64,000 nucleotides of DNA from Actinomycetospora endophytica (GTDB taxonomy: Bacteria > Actinomycetota > Actinomycetes > Mycobacteriales > Pseudonocardiaceae): contig NZ_JAJNDB010000008.1 in NCBI RefSeq assembly GCF_021026375.1, forward strand, positions 124,001-188,000, written 5' to 3'. The notes under the pieces are model-generated. The model had not been told where the DNA came from. It made no database searches and saw nothing but the letters and a program-made list of their open reading frames with translations. This document shows, one piece after another, positions 54,216 through 63,500 of this stretch. Position numbers and translations under genes: made by a program. Within the stretch, counting starts at the first letter, position 1; each line of letters starts with the position of its first letter.

Positions 54216-54581
54216 ATGCGCAAGGGTTGGCTGCGGGCGGGGTTTCTGCGCTCGGTGCGCGGGGTACCGCGCCGCGTCACCGTCCGCGGCGGCTCGATGG
54301 CTCCCACCCTGCGCGACGGCGACGTCGTCCTCGCCGTCGGGTGGCTGCGACCCGCCGACGGTGCGGTGGCGCTCGTGCGCTGGCCGCAGCGGCCCGGGCA
54401 GCTCTCGGTGAAGCGGCTCGCGCTGCGTTTCCCCGACGACGATCCTGCCGGCGCCTGCTGGTTCGCGGTGGGCGACGCCTCCACCGCCTCGACCGACTCG
54501 CGCAGCCTCGGGCCGGCCGTCGCGCTCGCCGTCGTCACCCACCGCCTGTGGCCGGCGCCGGGGCGGCTGCCGCGCCGCTGA
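54216..54581 (+). CDS. sodX: Ni-superoxide dismutase maturation protease SodX (S26 family)
   Basis: A 121-residue signal-peptidase-I-like protease that should cleave the SodN propeptide. Catalytic S27 is in GGSMAPTLRDGD and the general base K66 in SVKRLALRF. It lacks a clear N-terminal membrane anchor, fitting a cytoplasmic maturation role. ATG 54216 follows GGGAGGG. Its pairing with sodN is the standard genomic context. Confidence 0.93.
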   Translation: MRKGWLRAGFLRSVRGVPRRVTVRGGSMAPTLRDGDVVLAVGWLRPADGAVALVRWPQRPGQLSVKRLALRFPDDDPAGACWFAVGDASTASTDSRSLGPAVALAVVTHRLWPAPGRLPRR

Positions 54582-54593
54582 GCCGGGATCGGG

Positions 54594-55355
54594 TCAGGTC
54601 TGCGCCAGGCCGCCGTCGACGAGGATCTCGCTGCCGGTCACGTACGCGGCCTCGTCACCGGCCAGGAAGAGCACCGCGTGCGCGACCTCCTCGGGCCGGC
54701 CCCAGCGACCCATCGGCACCGCGTCGGCGACCCAGGCGTCGATCGCGGCCTGCATCTCGGCGTCCTCCTGGTCGGTGAGCGGCGTGGCGATGCACCCGGG
54801 CGTGACGGCATTGACGCGAACCCCGCGGGCGAGCACGTCCTCGTCGAGGGCGAGCGTGCGCACGAGGCTGCGCACGGCGGCCTTGCTCGCGGCGTAGAGA
54901 GGGTCGGCCGGGCGGCCCTTCGCCTCGGCGACGGAGCTGGTCGCGACGACGGCGCCGCCACGGGCCATGAGCGGCAGCGCCCGCACGATCGTCGTGAACA
55001 CCGCGTGGACGTTGGTGTCGAAGAGGCGGTCGACGTCGGCGCGGGTGGTCTCGGCCGGTGGCGGTGCGTCGGAGACCCCGGCGTTGGCGAACAGCAGATC
55101 GAGGTGGCCGTGCCGCGTGCCGACCGTCGCCACGAGCCGGTCGACGTCCTCCTCGCGGCGCAGGTCGGCGGCCACGGCCGTCACCGTTCCCGGTCCGGGC
55201 ATCGCGGCGCGTGCCGTCTCGAGGCGGCCCTCGTCCCGTCCGACGATCACCACCGCCGCACCCCGCGCGCTGAGCTCGGCGGCCGTCGTCCGGCCGATCC
55301 CGCTGCTCCCGCCGGTGACCACGGCCACCCGCCCCGTCCAGTCCACGTCACTCAC
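54594..55355 (-). CDS. SDR-family oxidoreductase
   Basis: A 253-residue classical short-chain dehydrogenase: cofactor motif TGGSSGIG, NAG motif (LLFANAGVS), catalytic Ser in VVATSSVAE, and YAASK (Tyr, Lys). Residue choices after the second strand (GRDEGR) suggest NADP(H). Substrate unknown. It is divergent from a TetR regulator with a palindromic operator between, so it is probably that regulator's target. GTG 55355. Confidence 0.88.
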   Translation of the reverse strand: MSDVDWTGRVAVVTGGSSGIGRTTAAELSARGAAVVIVGRDEGRLETARAAMPGPGTVTAVAADLRREEDVDRLVATVGTRHGHLDLLFANAGVSDAPPPAETTRADVDRLFDTNVHAVFTTIVRALPLMARGGAVVATSSVAEAKGRPADPLYAASKAAVRSLVRTLALDEDVLARGVRVNAVTPGCIATPLTDQEDAEMQAAIDAWVADAVPMGRWGRPEEVAHAVLFLAGDEAAYVTGSEILVDGGLAQT

Positions 55356-55371
55356 CCTCAGTCGGTATCAA

Positions 55372-55388
55372 AGGTAAGTCACTCACCT
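55372..55388. promoter_or_regulatory. TetR-type operator between SDR and TetR genes
   Basis: AGGTAAGTCACTCACCT is palindromic at 14 of 17 positions: two symmetric mismatched pairs and the central base. It sits midway in the 70-base divergent gap and would let the regulator control both genes. Confidence 0.65.
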
Positions 55389-55413
55389 ATGTGAGCGCCA
55401 CCCGTCGTCGTGG

Positions 55414-55419
55414 TGGGAT
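55414..55419 (+). promoter_or_regulatory. -10-like box TGGGAT for a leaderless tetR transcript
   Basis: TGGGAT is 6 bases before GTG 55426; the start codon has no ribosome site. Confidence 0.4.
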
Positions 55420-55425
55420 GAGGGC

Positions 55426-56130
55426 GTGAGTCCTCCGGGGGAGCGGCTCCCGCTGCGGGAGCGGAAGAAGGCCGCGACGCGGGCGCGCATCCTCGAGGTC
55501 GCCCAGCAGCTGTTCGAGCAGCGCGGGTACGACGACGTCACGGTCGCCGAGATCGCGGACGGCGCCGACGTGTCGGTGAAGACGCTCTTCGTCTACTTCC
55601 GCTCGAAGGAGGACCTGGCCTTCGCGGACACCGCCCTGCTCGACGCGCTCGTCGCCGCCGTGCGGTCGCGGGAGCGGAGCCCGGCCCGCGCGGTCGGCCA
55701 GGTGCTCGAGGGTGCGCTGGACGCACCCGGTCCGGCGGGGCTCGAGGGGTACTTCCGCCGGGCGGGGGACGCGCCGGCGCTCCGCTCCCGGCTCCTGCGG
55801 CTGTGGGCGGAGTGCGAGGACGCGGTGGCCGAGGCCCTCGCCGACGAGTCGCCCCCGGAACCCGCCGACCGGCTCGCCGCGATCGCGCTCGTCGGGATCG
55901 TCCGGTCGTTCACCGCACCGGAGGTCCGGCGGGTCGCGGCGGAGGCGGACGACCCGGACGCGGAGACGGCCGCGCTGCGCTCGTGGCTGGCGGATGCGGT
56001 GCGACGGGTGGAGCTCATGGGCCCGTCGGTCCCGGCCCGGACACCGCCGGGTCACGAGACGGCGACGGTCGCGCGCGATCAGGGGACTCCCGGTAGCGCG
56101 GAGCACCCCCGCGGACGACGTTCCCCGTGA
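55426..56130 (+). CDS. TetR-family transcriptional regulator
   Basis: A 234-residue regulator: N-terminal TetR HTH ATRARILEVAQQLFEQRGYDDVTVAEIADGADVSVKTLFVYFRSKEDL, ligand-binding helices after residue 70, and an unusual low-complexity tail (from about residue 195, rich in Pro/Gly/Thr/Arg). Divergently paired with the SDR gene. Likely a repressor relieved by a small hydrophobic substrate; the ligand is unknown. Confidence 0.87.
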   Translation: MSPPGERLPLRERKKAATRARILEVAQQLFEQRGYDDVTVAEIADGADVSVKTLFVYFRSKEDLAFADTALLDALVAAVRSRERSPARAVGQVLEGALDAPGPAGLEGYFRRAGDAPALRSRLLRLWAECEDAVAEALADESPPEPADRLAAIALVGIVRSFTAPEVRRVAAEADDPDAETAALRSWLADAVRRVELMGPSVPARTPPGHETATVARDQGTPGSAEHPRGRRSP

Positions 56131-56187
56131 CGCCCGGGGACGAGATCACCGTCCGGGCGCACCGATCCGGGGGGACGGGGACAGCAC

Positions 56188-57942
56188 GTGGGGGACGATC
56201 ACCGGCCGCGGGGCAGCCATCGGGCTTGCCGTCGCAGCCGACGGGCGCCGATCGCCTGCGCGTTCGGCGCGCTGGTCCTGCTCGCCGTCCTCGGGGGCGG
56301 CGGCCCGGGCGCGCCGGTGACCACCGTGACCGCGCTGCCCCCGCCCGACACCACCGCCTTCGGCGCGACCGGCCGGCTCCCCGACCCCACGCCCGTCCCG
56401 CTCCCGGACGCTCCGGCGGGAGCCCTGCCCGGCGACCCCGGTCTCGGCCCGACCGTGACCGGGTCCGGGCTCGGCATCCCCGAGACGGTGCTCGCCGCGT
56501 ACCGCTCGGCGGCGACCACCGTCGACCGCAGCGCGCCCGGCTGTCGCCTGACCTGGCCGCTCGTCGCGGGGATCGGGAAGATCGAGTCCGGTCACGCGTC
56601 CGGCGGTGCGGTCGACGGTGACGGCACCACGCTCCGCCCGATCCTCGGCCCGCGGCTCACCGGGACCGGCGGCAACGCCGCGATCCCCGACACCGACGGC
56701 GGGCGGCTCGACCACGACGCCGTCTGGGACCGGGCGGTCGGCCCCACGCAGTTCATCCCGTCGAGCTGGCGGACCTACGGCGCCGACGGCAACGGCGACG
56801 GGCGCGCCGACCCCGACAACGTCTTCGACGCCGGCCTCGCCACCGCCCGCTACCTGTGCGCCGGGGGTGGCGACCTCACCTCGGCGTCGGCCCGGCACGA
56901 CGCGGTGTTCCGCTACAACCACTCGGAGGCCTACGTCGCGACGGTGCTGCGGTGGGCGGACGCCTACGCCTCCGGCGCGCTGCCGGTGCCGGACTCGACG
57001 ACGCCCACCGAGACCGGCGAGACGCTCGCCGACGGTGCGCCGACCTTGGCGGCGCTCCCGGAGCCGGCGACGGCGGGTGCGGGGCTTGTGGTGCCGGGGG
57101 CGGGGCCCGGAGCGCCGGTGATCACGAGTTCGGGAGCGACACGCCCGGGGACCATCGCGACACGCTCACCGGGTTCGGATCTTGTTGCTGGCGCCCCGGC
57201 CGCGACCGCGCCGACGACGACCGGTGCGGGCCCGACGACGACCGGCGCCGCTCCGTTGGCGGTCGGTCGCCCGGCGCCGGGCTCCCCGCTCTCGAGCACC
57301 TCGACGACGCCGGGTACGACGACCGTCCCGGTCACCACGACACCGGGAACGACTGCCGCAGGTACCGGCCCGCCGAGCACGAGGCCGTCGTCGAGCAGAC
57401 CTGCGCCGACCAAGCCCGCGCCGGTGGCCGCCTCGTCACCGACCAGGCCTGCACCGGCGCCGAGCGTGCCCGCACCGGCCGCGGCGCCGTCGTCGACGAC
57501 GCCTCGTCAGCCCGCGCCGACCACGACCACACCGACCACCCCGCCGACGACCACCCCGCCGACGACCACCCCGCCGACGACCACCCCGCCGACGACCACC
57601 CCGCCGACGACCACCCCGCCCACCACGACCCCCGCCGCGCGCTGCACCGCCGCGGTTCCCGTCGTCGCCCGCGCGCTCGGTGTCCCGGCGGCGCAGGTGA
57701 CGGCGTCGAGCGAGGCCGGCCCGGGCGCGGGGCGCACCACCTGCACGGTGCGCGGACCGCACGGCCCGCTCCTCGTCGCGGTCACGGCCGACACGGGCGC
57801 GCCCGCCCCGCCCACCCCCGCCACCGGGGTCGGTCGCGCCGTCGCGGGAGGACGCACCGTGCTGACGGTGCCGCCTACCGCGGGTGTCGCCGCCGACCGG
57901 GCGCGCACCGCCCTCGCCACGATCGGGACCGCGTGGTCGTGA
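56188..57942 (+). CDS. Secreted or membrane-anchored lytic-transglycosylase-like protein with Pro/Thr linker
   Basis: A 584-residue protein. A basic N-terminus and hydrophobic segment (about 20-40) act as signal/anchor. Residues about 100-265 form an SLT-like domain: LVAGIGKIESGHASG (catalytic Glu in KIESGH), AVGPTQFIPSSWRTYGADG and DPDNVFDAGLATARYLC. A long Thr/Pro linker (about 290-485) includes PPTTT repeats, then a C-terminal domain of about 95 residues with two Cys (RCTAA, TTCTV). Probably cuts peptidoglycan glycan strands outside the membrane. A dispersed palindrome lies within the linker (57118-57180). GTG 56188. Confidence 0.82.
   Translation: MGDDHRPRGSHRACRRSRRAPIACAFGALVLLAVLGGGGPGAPVTTVTALPPPDTTAFGATGRLPDPTPVPLPDAPAGALPGDPGLGPTVTGSGLGIPETVLAAYRSAATTVDRSAPGCRLTWPLVAGIGKIESGHASGGAVDGDGTTLRPILGPRLTGTGGNAAIPDTDGGRLDHDAVWDRAVGPTQFIPSSWRTYGADGNGDGRADPDNVFDAGLATARYLCAGGGDLTSASARHDAVFRYNHSEAYVATVLRWADAYASGALPVPDSTTPTETGETLADGAPTLAALPEPATAGAGLVVPGAGPGAPVITSSGATRPGTIATRSPGSDLVAGAPAATAPTTTGAGPTTTGAAPLAVGRPAPGSPLSSTSTTPGTTTVPVTTTPGTTAAGTGPPSTRPSSSRPAPTKPAPVAASSPTRPAPAPSVPAPAAAPSSTTPRQPAPTTTTPTTPPTTTPPTTTPPTTTPPTTTPPTTTPPTTTPAARCTAAVPVVARALGVPAAQVTASSEAGPGAGRTTCTVRGPHGPLLVAVTADTGAPAPPTPATGVGRAVAGGRTVLTVPPTAGVAADRARTALATIGTAWS
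57118..57180 (+). repeat. Second copy of the GTTCGGGAGCG palindrome, inside a coding sequence
   Basis: The first 21 bases (57118-57138) are identical to 4440-4460. The following ACACG...CGACACGCT pairs partly around the centre, and a GGGTTCGGATC tail (57170-57180) resembles the far arm. It is translated in frame as part of the linker of the transglycosylase-like protein. Confidence 0.65.
57541..57615 (+). repeat. Five perfect tandem 15-bp repeats (PPTTT)
   Basis: The unit CCGCCGACGACCACC occurs five times exactly (57541-57615), followed by a decayed copy, encoding PPTTT five times in the linker. Copy number is likely to vary by slippage. Confidence 0.9.
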
Positions 57943-57966
57943 CGCTGGGCAACGACCCGATGCATC

Positions 57967-57995
57967 ACGCAGCGTGAGTCAACATCACGCTGTGT
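57967..57995 (+). terminator. Hairpin between convergent transglycosylase and rmlC genes
   Basis: ACGCAGCGTGA (57967-57977), loop GTCAACA, TCACGCTGTGT (57985-57995) form an 11-bp stem with one GU pair. It lies in the 58-base gap between two convergent stops and may serve both. Confidence 0.6.
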
Positions 57996-58000
57996 AGTAG

Positions 58001-58615
58001 CTAACTCGCGGCCATCAGCGCGGCCATCCGAGCCCGGCAGGCCTCGGCGTCGGGCAGGGCTCCGGCGTCGCGGGCCTCGGCCAGGGACGGCGCCTCGGTG
58101 TCCTTGGCCGAGAGCACGAGCTCGTCGGCGGGCACGTGCTCGGTCCAGGGCAGGCCGAGCTCGGGGTCGAGCGGATTCACGCCGTGCTCGGCCCCCGGGT
58201 TGTAGGCCGTCGAGCAGAGGTAGGTGGCCACGGTGCCGTCGGCGAGTGCCAGGAACGCGTGCCCGAGACCCTCGGAGAGGTAGACCGCGCGGAGCCCCTC
58301 GGCGTCGAGCACGACGGCGTCCCAGCGGCCGAAGGTGGGCGATCCCACTCGGATGTCCACCACCACGTCGAGCAGGGCGCCCGCGGAGCACTGGACGTAT
58401 TTCGCCTGGCCGGGCGGCACGTCGGCGTAGTGCAGTCCGCGGACCACGCCGCGGCGGGATACGCTCGTGTTGGCCTGCGCCACATGCAGCGGGTGCCCGA
58501 CCGTCCCGGCGAACACCTCCGCCTGGAAGGGCGCTGCGAATGCCCCGCGCGCATCGGGGAACACCGGCGGGGTGAACACCCACGCACCGGGTACGGCGAG
58601 CTCCTCGGCCTTCAC
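58001..58615 (-). CDS. rmlC: dTDP-4-dehydrorhamnose 3,5-epimerase
   Basis: Third step of dTDP-L-rhamnose synthesis. The 204 residues show the RmlC signature: FPDARGAFAAPF, QANTSVSRRGVVRGLHY (catalytic His in GLHY), SAGALLDVVVDIRVGSPTFGRW and the C-terminal ...LGLPW. Its product feeds WbbL at the start of the window, although rmlA, rmlB and rmlD are not here. GTG 58615 with TAGGCT 8 bases upstream, so leaderless. Confidence 0.92.
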   Translation of the reverse strand: MKAEELAVPGAWVFTPPVFPDARGAFAAPFQAEVFAGTVGHPLHVAQANTSVSRRGVVRGLHYADVPPGQAKYVQCSAGALLDVVVDIRVGSPTFGRWDAVVLDAEGLRAVYLSEGLGHAFLALADGTVATYLCSTAYNPGAEHGVNPLDPELGLPWTEHVPADELVLSAKDTEAPSLAEARDAGALPDAEACRARMAALMAAS

Positions 58616-58623
58616 GCCGCGGC

Positions 58624-58629
58624 AGCCTA
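58624..58629 (-). promoter_or_regulatory. -10 box TAGGCT for leaderless rmlC
   Basis: On the minus strand TAGGCT is followed by 8 bases and GTG 58615. The rest of the 308-base gap to the malic enzyme gene shows no gene or structured element I can support. Confidence 0.5.
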
Positions 58630-58923
58630 GTGGCCCCGTCGGTGCGTCCGCCGCGCCGCGGTCGAGACGTGACCCGCCCGACGGAGCACGGACAGCGGGC
58701 GCGGGAGCCGTCAGGATCGACCGGTCCGGGCCCACCCCGTCCGCCCGGATGCGCCGGGCGGCTGGATCCGCACCCTGATCCCGACCTGCCCGAGCCCGAG
58801 ACCCCGCCGGCCCGAGACCGCCGGCACCCGACCATCGCCGACGGCGACCGCCCCGCCGCGCCCCACGCGGTGCGAGGCGACGCCGTCCTCCACCCCGCGA
58901 CCCACCACACGTAGGAGGACCGC

Positions 58924-60162
58924 GTGAGCAGCATCCACGCCGGGACGAGCACCCCGGACATCGACGGCCGTGACCTCACCGACGACGAGATCTTCGCGTC
59001 GCACGAGAACGGCAAGCTCTCGGTCGCGCCCACCGTGGCGCTCCAGGGCCGCCGTGACCTCTCGATCGCCTACACCCCGGGCGTGGCGAAGGTGAGCCGC
59101 GCGATCGCCGACGACGCGGCGCTGACCGCCCGCTACACCTGGACGCACCGGCTGGTGGCGGTCGTCAGCGACGGCACCGCGGTGCTCGGCCTGGGCGACA
59201 TCGGCCCGCGGGCGTCGCTGCCGGTGATGGAGGGCAAGTCGGCGCTGTTCAAGGCGTTCGCCGGGCTGGACTCCATCCCGCTGGTGCTCGACACCACCGA
59301 CGTCGACGAGATCGTCGAGACCCTCACCCACCTGCGACCGTCCTTCGGTGCCGTGAACCTCGAGGACATCGCGGCGCCGCGCTGCTTCGAGATCGAGCGC
59401 CGGCTGATCGAGGCGCTGGACTGCCCGGTGATGCACGACGACCAGCACGGCACCGCGATCGTCGTGCTCGCCGCGCTGCGCGGTGCTGCGGCGGCGCTGG
59501 GCCGGGATCTGGAGCCGCTGAAGGTCGTCGTCTCGGGCGCGGGCGCCTCCGGCGTGGCCTGCGCGAAGATCCTGCTCGAGGCCGGGGTCGAGGACGTGAC
59601 CGTGCTCGACTCCCGCGGGGTCATCCACACCGGGCGCGAGAACATGAACGTCGCCAAGTACGCGCTGGCCGAGCAGACCAACCCGCGCGGACTGCGGGGC
59701 GACATCGCGTCGGCGATGCAGGGCGCCGACGTGTTCCTGGGGCTCTCCGGCTCGACGGTGCCCGAGTCGGTGATCGAGACGATGGCCGAGGACGCCATCG
59801 TGTTCGCGCTCTCCAACCCGGACCCGGAGATCGACCCCGACGTGGCCCGCGCACACGCGTCGGTGGTCGCGACCGGCCGCAGCGACTACCCGAACCAGAT
59901 CAACAACGTGCTGGCGTTCCCGGGCGTCTTCGCGGGGGCGCTCGACGCCTCCGCCCGGCGCATCACCGAGCACATGAAGCTCGCGGCGGCGGACGCGATC
60001 TTCCGGATCGCCTCCGAGGACCTCGGGGTCGACCACATCGTCCCCAGCGCGCTCGACCCGCGCGTGGCGCCGGCGGTGACGGCTGCCGTGGCCGACGCGG
60101 CGGGGTCGGACGGCGTCGTCCGGCGGCACGTCGCGGAGGTCGCGAGCCACGACGAACGCTGA
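58924..60162 (+). CDS. NAD(P)-dependent malic enzyme
   Basis: Oxidative decarboxylation of malate to pyruvate. The 412 residues have YTPGVAKVSRAI, GLGDIGPRASLPVMEGKSALFK, VNLEDIAAPRCFEIE, MHDDQHGTAIV (metal-binding Asp) and the nucleotide-binding VVSGAGASGVACAKILL. This is the compact bacterial malic-enzyme form without a phosphotransacetylase domain. GTG 58924 follows AGGAGG. NAD versus NADP preference cannot be read. Confidence 0.92.
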   Translation: MSSIHAGTSTPDIDGRDLTDDEIFASHENGKLSVAPTVALQGRRDLSIAYTPGVAKVSRAIADDAALTARYTWTHRLVAVVSDGTAVLGLGDIGPRASLPVMEGKSALFKAFAGLDSIPLVLDTTDVDEIVETLTHLRPSFGAVNLEDIAAPRCFEIERRLIEALDCPVMHDDQHGTAIVVLAALRGAAAALGRDLEPLKVVVSGAGASGVACAKILLEAGVEDVTVLDSRGVIHTGRENMNVAKYALAEQTNPRGLRGDIASAMQGADVFLGLSGSTVPESVIETMAEDAIVFALSNPDPEIDPDVARAHASVVATGRSDYPNQINNVLAFPGVFAGALDASARRITEHMKLAAADAIFRIASEDLGVDHIVPSALDPRVAPAVTAAVADAAGSDGVVRRHVAEVASHDER

Positions 60163-60556
60163 GTCGCACGGACACTCGGGTGATCAGGGATGAACCGATC
60201 GGGGCTCGGGTACCGGTCACGGCTCGTCGGTGACCGCTGACGCGGACGATCTCCCACGTACCGTGCGAACCGACACGCGTCTGGGTGAACCAGTGCGCGT
60301 TGGAGCGACACGCGGTGGAGGTTGTGCCGTTCGTCGCATCCACCGGGAGTTCGGAGACCGTTCATCGTTCGGGTTGAGACAGAACGCTCGACTTGATGCC
60401 ACCCGACCGCGTGGAAAAGGACGGTCGGCGCCACGGGCCACTCGACAGGGTGATGTGCCCGGACCCCGGCGGGGTCTCCTTCGTTGCGGTGATCAGGAGA
60501 CGGCACAGTCGACCCGGACGGGGCGACGCGGAGTCCGTCGGTGAAGGAGCGATCGC
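60163..60556. other. 394-bp gap upstream of the GGDEF-EAL gene
   Basis: No convincing gene: a frame of about 104 codons at 60230-60544 is Arg-rich and has no motif. A TTGAGA hexamer at 60374-60379 lacks a good -10 partner. Only a GAAGGAG ribosome site just before GTG 60557 is clear. The region may be a long leader or hold a promoter for the regulatory gene. Confidence 0.5.
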
Positions 60557-63500
60557 GTGAACGGAGCGGGGCGCACGCCACGACTCACCGTCGTCCGGGT
60601 CTCGGAGGACGACGGTGCCGAGGTGGCGTCCACCCGGGGGCCCGCCGGGCCTCCGGCGCTCCCGTCGCCCGCCCAGCCGACGGCCTCGGGTGTGTTCATG
60701 AGCCCTCGTCGCGACGCGGACGGGCACGACGACGCGGGCCGTGGGTACGACGCGGCGACGCTTCCGACGGTGCCCCGCGTGCGGCCGGCGCGCCCCGACG
60801 CCCCGGCGCTCGACGCCCCGGTTCCGGACGCCCCGGTCGCGACCCCCGAGGACGACGGGCAGGACGCCCCGGCCGGCGTCCCGGCGGCCCGGACCCCCGC
60901 GCTGCCCGCGACGGTCCCGGCGATCACGCCGCCGCGGTCGGCCCGGTCGGAGGGCGCCGAGGCCGGCGCCGAGCGTCCGTCACCGACCGTCCGCCGTCGT
61001 CGGGAGACCCGGTCCGACGAGCCGGTGGTCGCCGCTCCGACGGTCGCCGTCGCGGCGGACACGACGGCGGGTGTGCCGGGGCCGATGCCCGACGGCCCCG
61101 TCGTCCTCTTCGACGCGGTGGGCCACGTCGTGACGGTCTCGCCCGAGTTCGCGCGCCTGGCCGGGGTGCCCGCGGAGGACCTGGTCGGGCGCCCGGTCGA
61201 GGCCGTCGTCACCCGCGGGTCGTCGGCCGGCGACCAGGGTGAGGTGCTCCGACCCGGCCGGGCGCCGCTGCCGGTCCGGATCGTGCGCTGGCGCCAGGTT
61301 CCCGGGACGCCGCACCAGGCCCTGCTCGTGGTGGACGTCAGCGACCTGACGGCTCCGGCCGCGCCGCCCACCGACAAGGAGCGGCGCGCGGTGGACGCCG
61401 CCGTCGCCGAGGAGCGCCGCCGGCTCGAGGATCTGAGCCGCCTCGCCGGGGTCGGTTCCTTCGAGAACGACCGCACCCGCGACTCCTGGACCCTCACCTC
61501 GGTGGCCCGCTCGCTGTTCGGGCTGCCGCCGTTCGGCGCGCTGCAGCGGGCCCACGTCGCGGAGTGCGTGCATCCGGTCGACCGGCCGCAGGTCGGGGCG
61601 CGCTGGCGCGCGATGCTCGAGGAGAACGTCCCGCTCGACCTCGAGGTCCGTCCCGCGCACGATCCCGCCCGTGTCCTGCACGTCAAGGCGACACGGACCG
61701 TCGTCGGGGAGCGGGTCGTCGTCGCGGGCGCCGTCGAGGACGTCACCGAGCGCCGCGCCATCGAGACGCAGATGCGCACCTCGACGCAGCGGTTCACCGA
61801 CCTGCTCGCGGTCGCCCCGGTGGGCGTCGCGCTGTTCGACGACCACGAGCGCCTCGTCCAGGCCAACCAGTCGCTGTGCCGGCTGCTGGGTGAGGGACAG
61901 GAGGCGCTGCGCGGTCGCCGTGCCGATGAACTGCTCGACCTGTCCGCCGAGCGCGCCGCCCTCTCGCCCGGCGTCGCGACGACCGGTGCGACCCCGCTGC
62001 TCGGCCGTCCGGCGGGCTCGGCCGGCTCGATCTCGTGGTCGTGCCCGGCGCGGGCGCTGCGCCGCCGTGAGCGGGGCGCGCGGGGTGCGGTCACCGAGCC
62101 GGTGTGGGCCGAGCTGCACGTCTCGGTGTCGGTCGACGACATCGGGCGGGCCACCCACCTCGTCGTCTTCACCGACGTGACGGAGAACCGCCGGGTCGAG
62201 GCGTCACTGCGCCACCAGGCGATGCACGACGAGCTGACCGGCCTGCCGAACCGTCGCGCGCTCACCCGCGCGGTGTCCCACCTGCTGGCGGGCCCGAGCG
62301 CGCGCCGGACCGCGGTGCTGTTCTGCGACCTCGACAACTTCAAGCGGGTCAACGACTCGCTCGGCCACGACGCCGGCGACGAGCTGCTGGTGGTCCTCGC
62401 CGACCGGCTCCGCGAGAGCCTGCCGGCCGGGTGCACCGCCACCCGCCACTCCGGGGACGAGTTCGTCGTCCTCTGCGCCGACGTCGACGCCCACGGCGGA
62501 CTCGACGAGCTCACGGCGGCCGTCGGGCGCATCCTGCGGACGGCGGTTCCGGTGCACGGCCAGCTGGTCCGGGTCTCGGCGACGATCGGAGCCGCGGCGG
62601 GCGCGACGCTCGGGCTGCCGGCCTCCTCCGGGGACCCGGACATCGACCTCGCGGGCGACCCCGTGGAGCAGGTGCTCGCCACCGCCGCCGACGACGCCCC
62701 GGACCACCCGGCCACGGCCGACCTCGTCCGGTTCGCGGACGCCGCGCTGTTCGAGGCGAAGAGCGGGTCCAACCGGTTCGCGCTGGCCGACGAGGCGATC
62801 ATGCGCGGCGCCGACGAGGCGCTGAAGCTGGAGTCCCAGCTGCGCCAGGCGATGGTCAACGACGAGCTGGTGCTGCACTTCCAGCCGGTCGTCGCGCCGG
62901 ACGGCCGGGTGCAGACCGCCGAGGCGCTGGTGCGCTGGCAGCACCCCGAGCACGGGCTGATCTTCCCGGACAAGTTCCTGCCGGTCGCCGAGGCCGCGGA
63001 CCTGCTCGGCGACCTCGACCGCTGGGTGCTGCGGACCGCGGTGCGCGAGGCGGCGACGTGGCCGACCCACGACGGGTACCCGGCGGCGTCCGTCGCGGTG
63101 AACCTCGCGGGCCTGCTGCCCGGCGACCCGGACTTCCTCGCGACCGTCAACGAGGCGGTCACCGAGGCCGGGCTGCCGTGGGACCGGCTGGTGCTCGAGC
63201 TCGTCGAGACCTGCCTCGCCGACCTGCCGCCCGCGACGCTGCGCGAGATGAACGAACTCATCGCGGCGGGCGTGCGGTTCGCCGTGGACGACTTCGGCAC
63301 CGGCTACTCGTCGCTCTCCCGCCTGACCGGGCTGCCCGCCCAGATCGTCAAGCTCGACCGCGGGTTCGTCCGCGGCGTGGCGACGGGGGAGTCCGACCGG
63401 GCGGTGGCGCGGGCGGTCGTGGAGCTCGCCGCCGCGATCGGCCAGACCTGCGTGGCCGAGGGGGTGGAGGACCTCGACCAGTTCGCGGTGCTGCGCGACC

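Noticed and set aside
57541..57615. Possible CRISPR array
   Set aside because: The 15-bp units are directly adjacent with no spacers and lie in frame within a Pro/Thr linker; simple tandem coding repeat.
60230..60544. Possible small gene of 104 codons before the GGDEF-EAL gene
   Set aside because: No ribosome site or leaderless box and no family resemblance.
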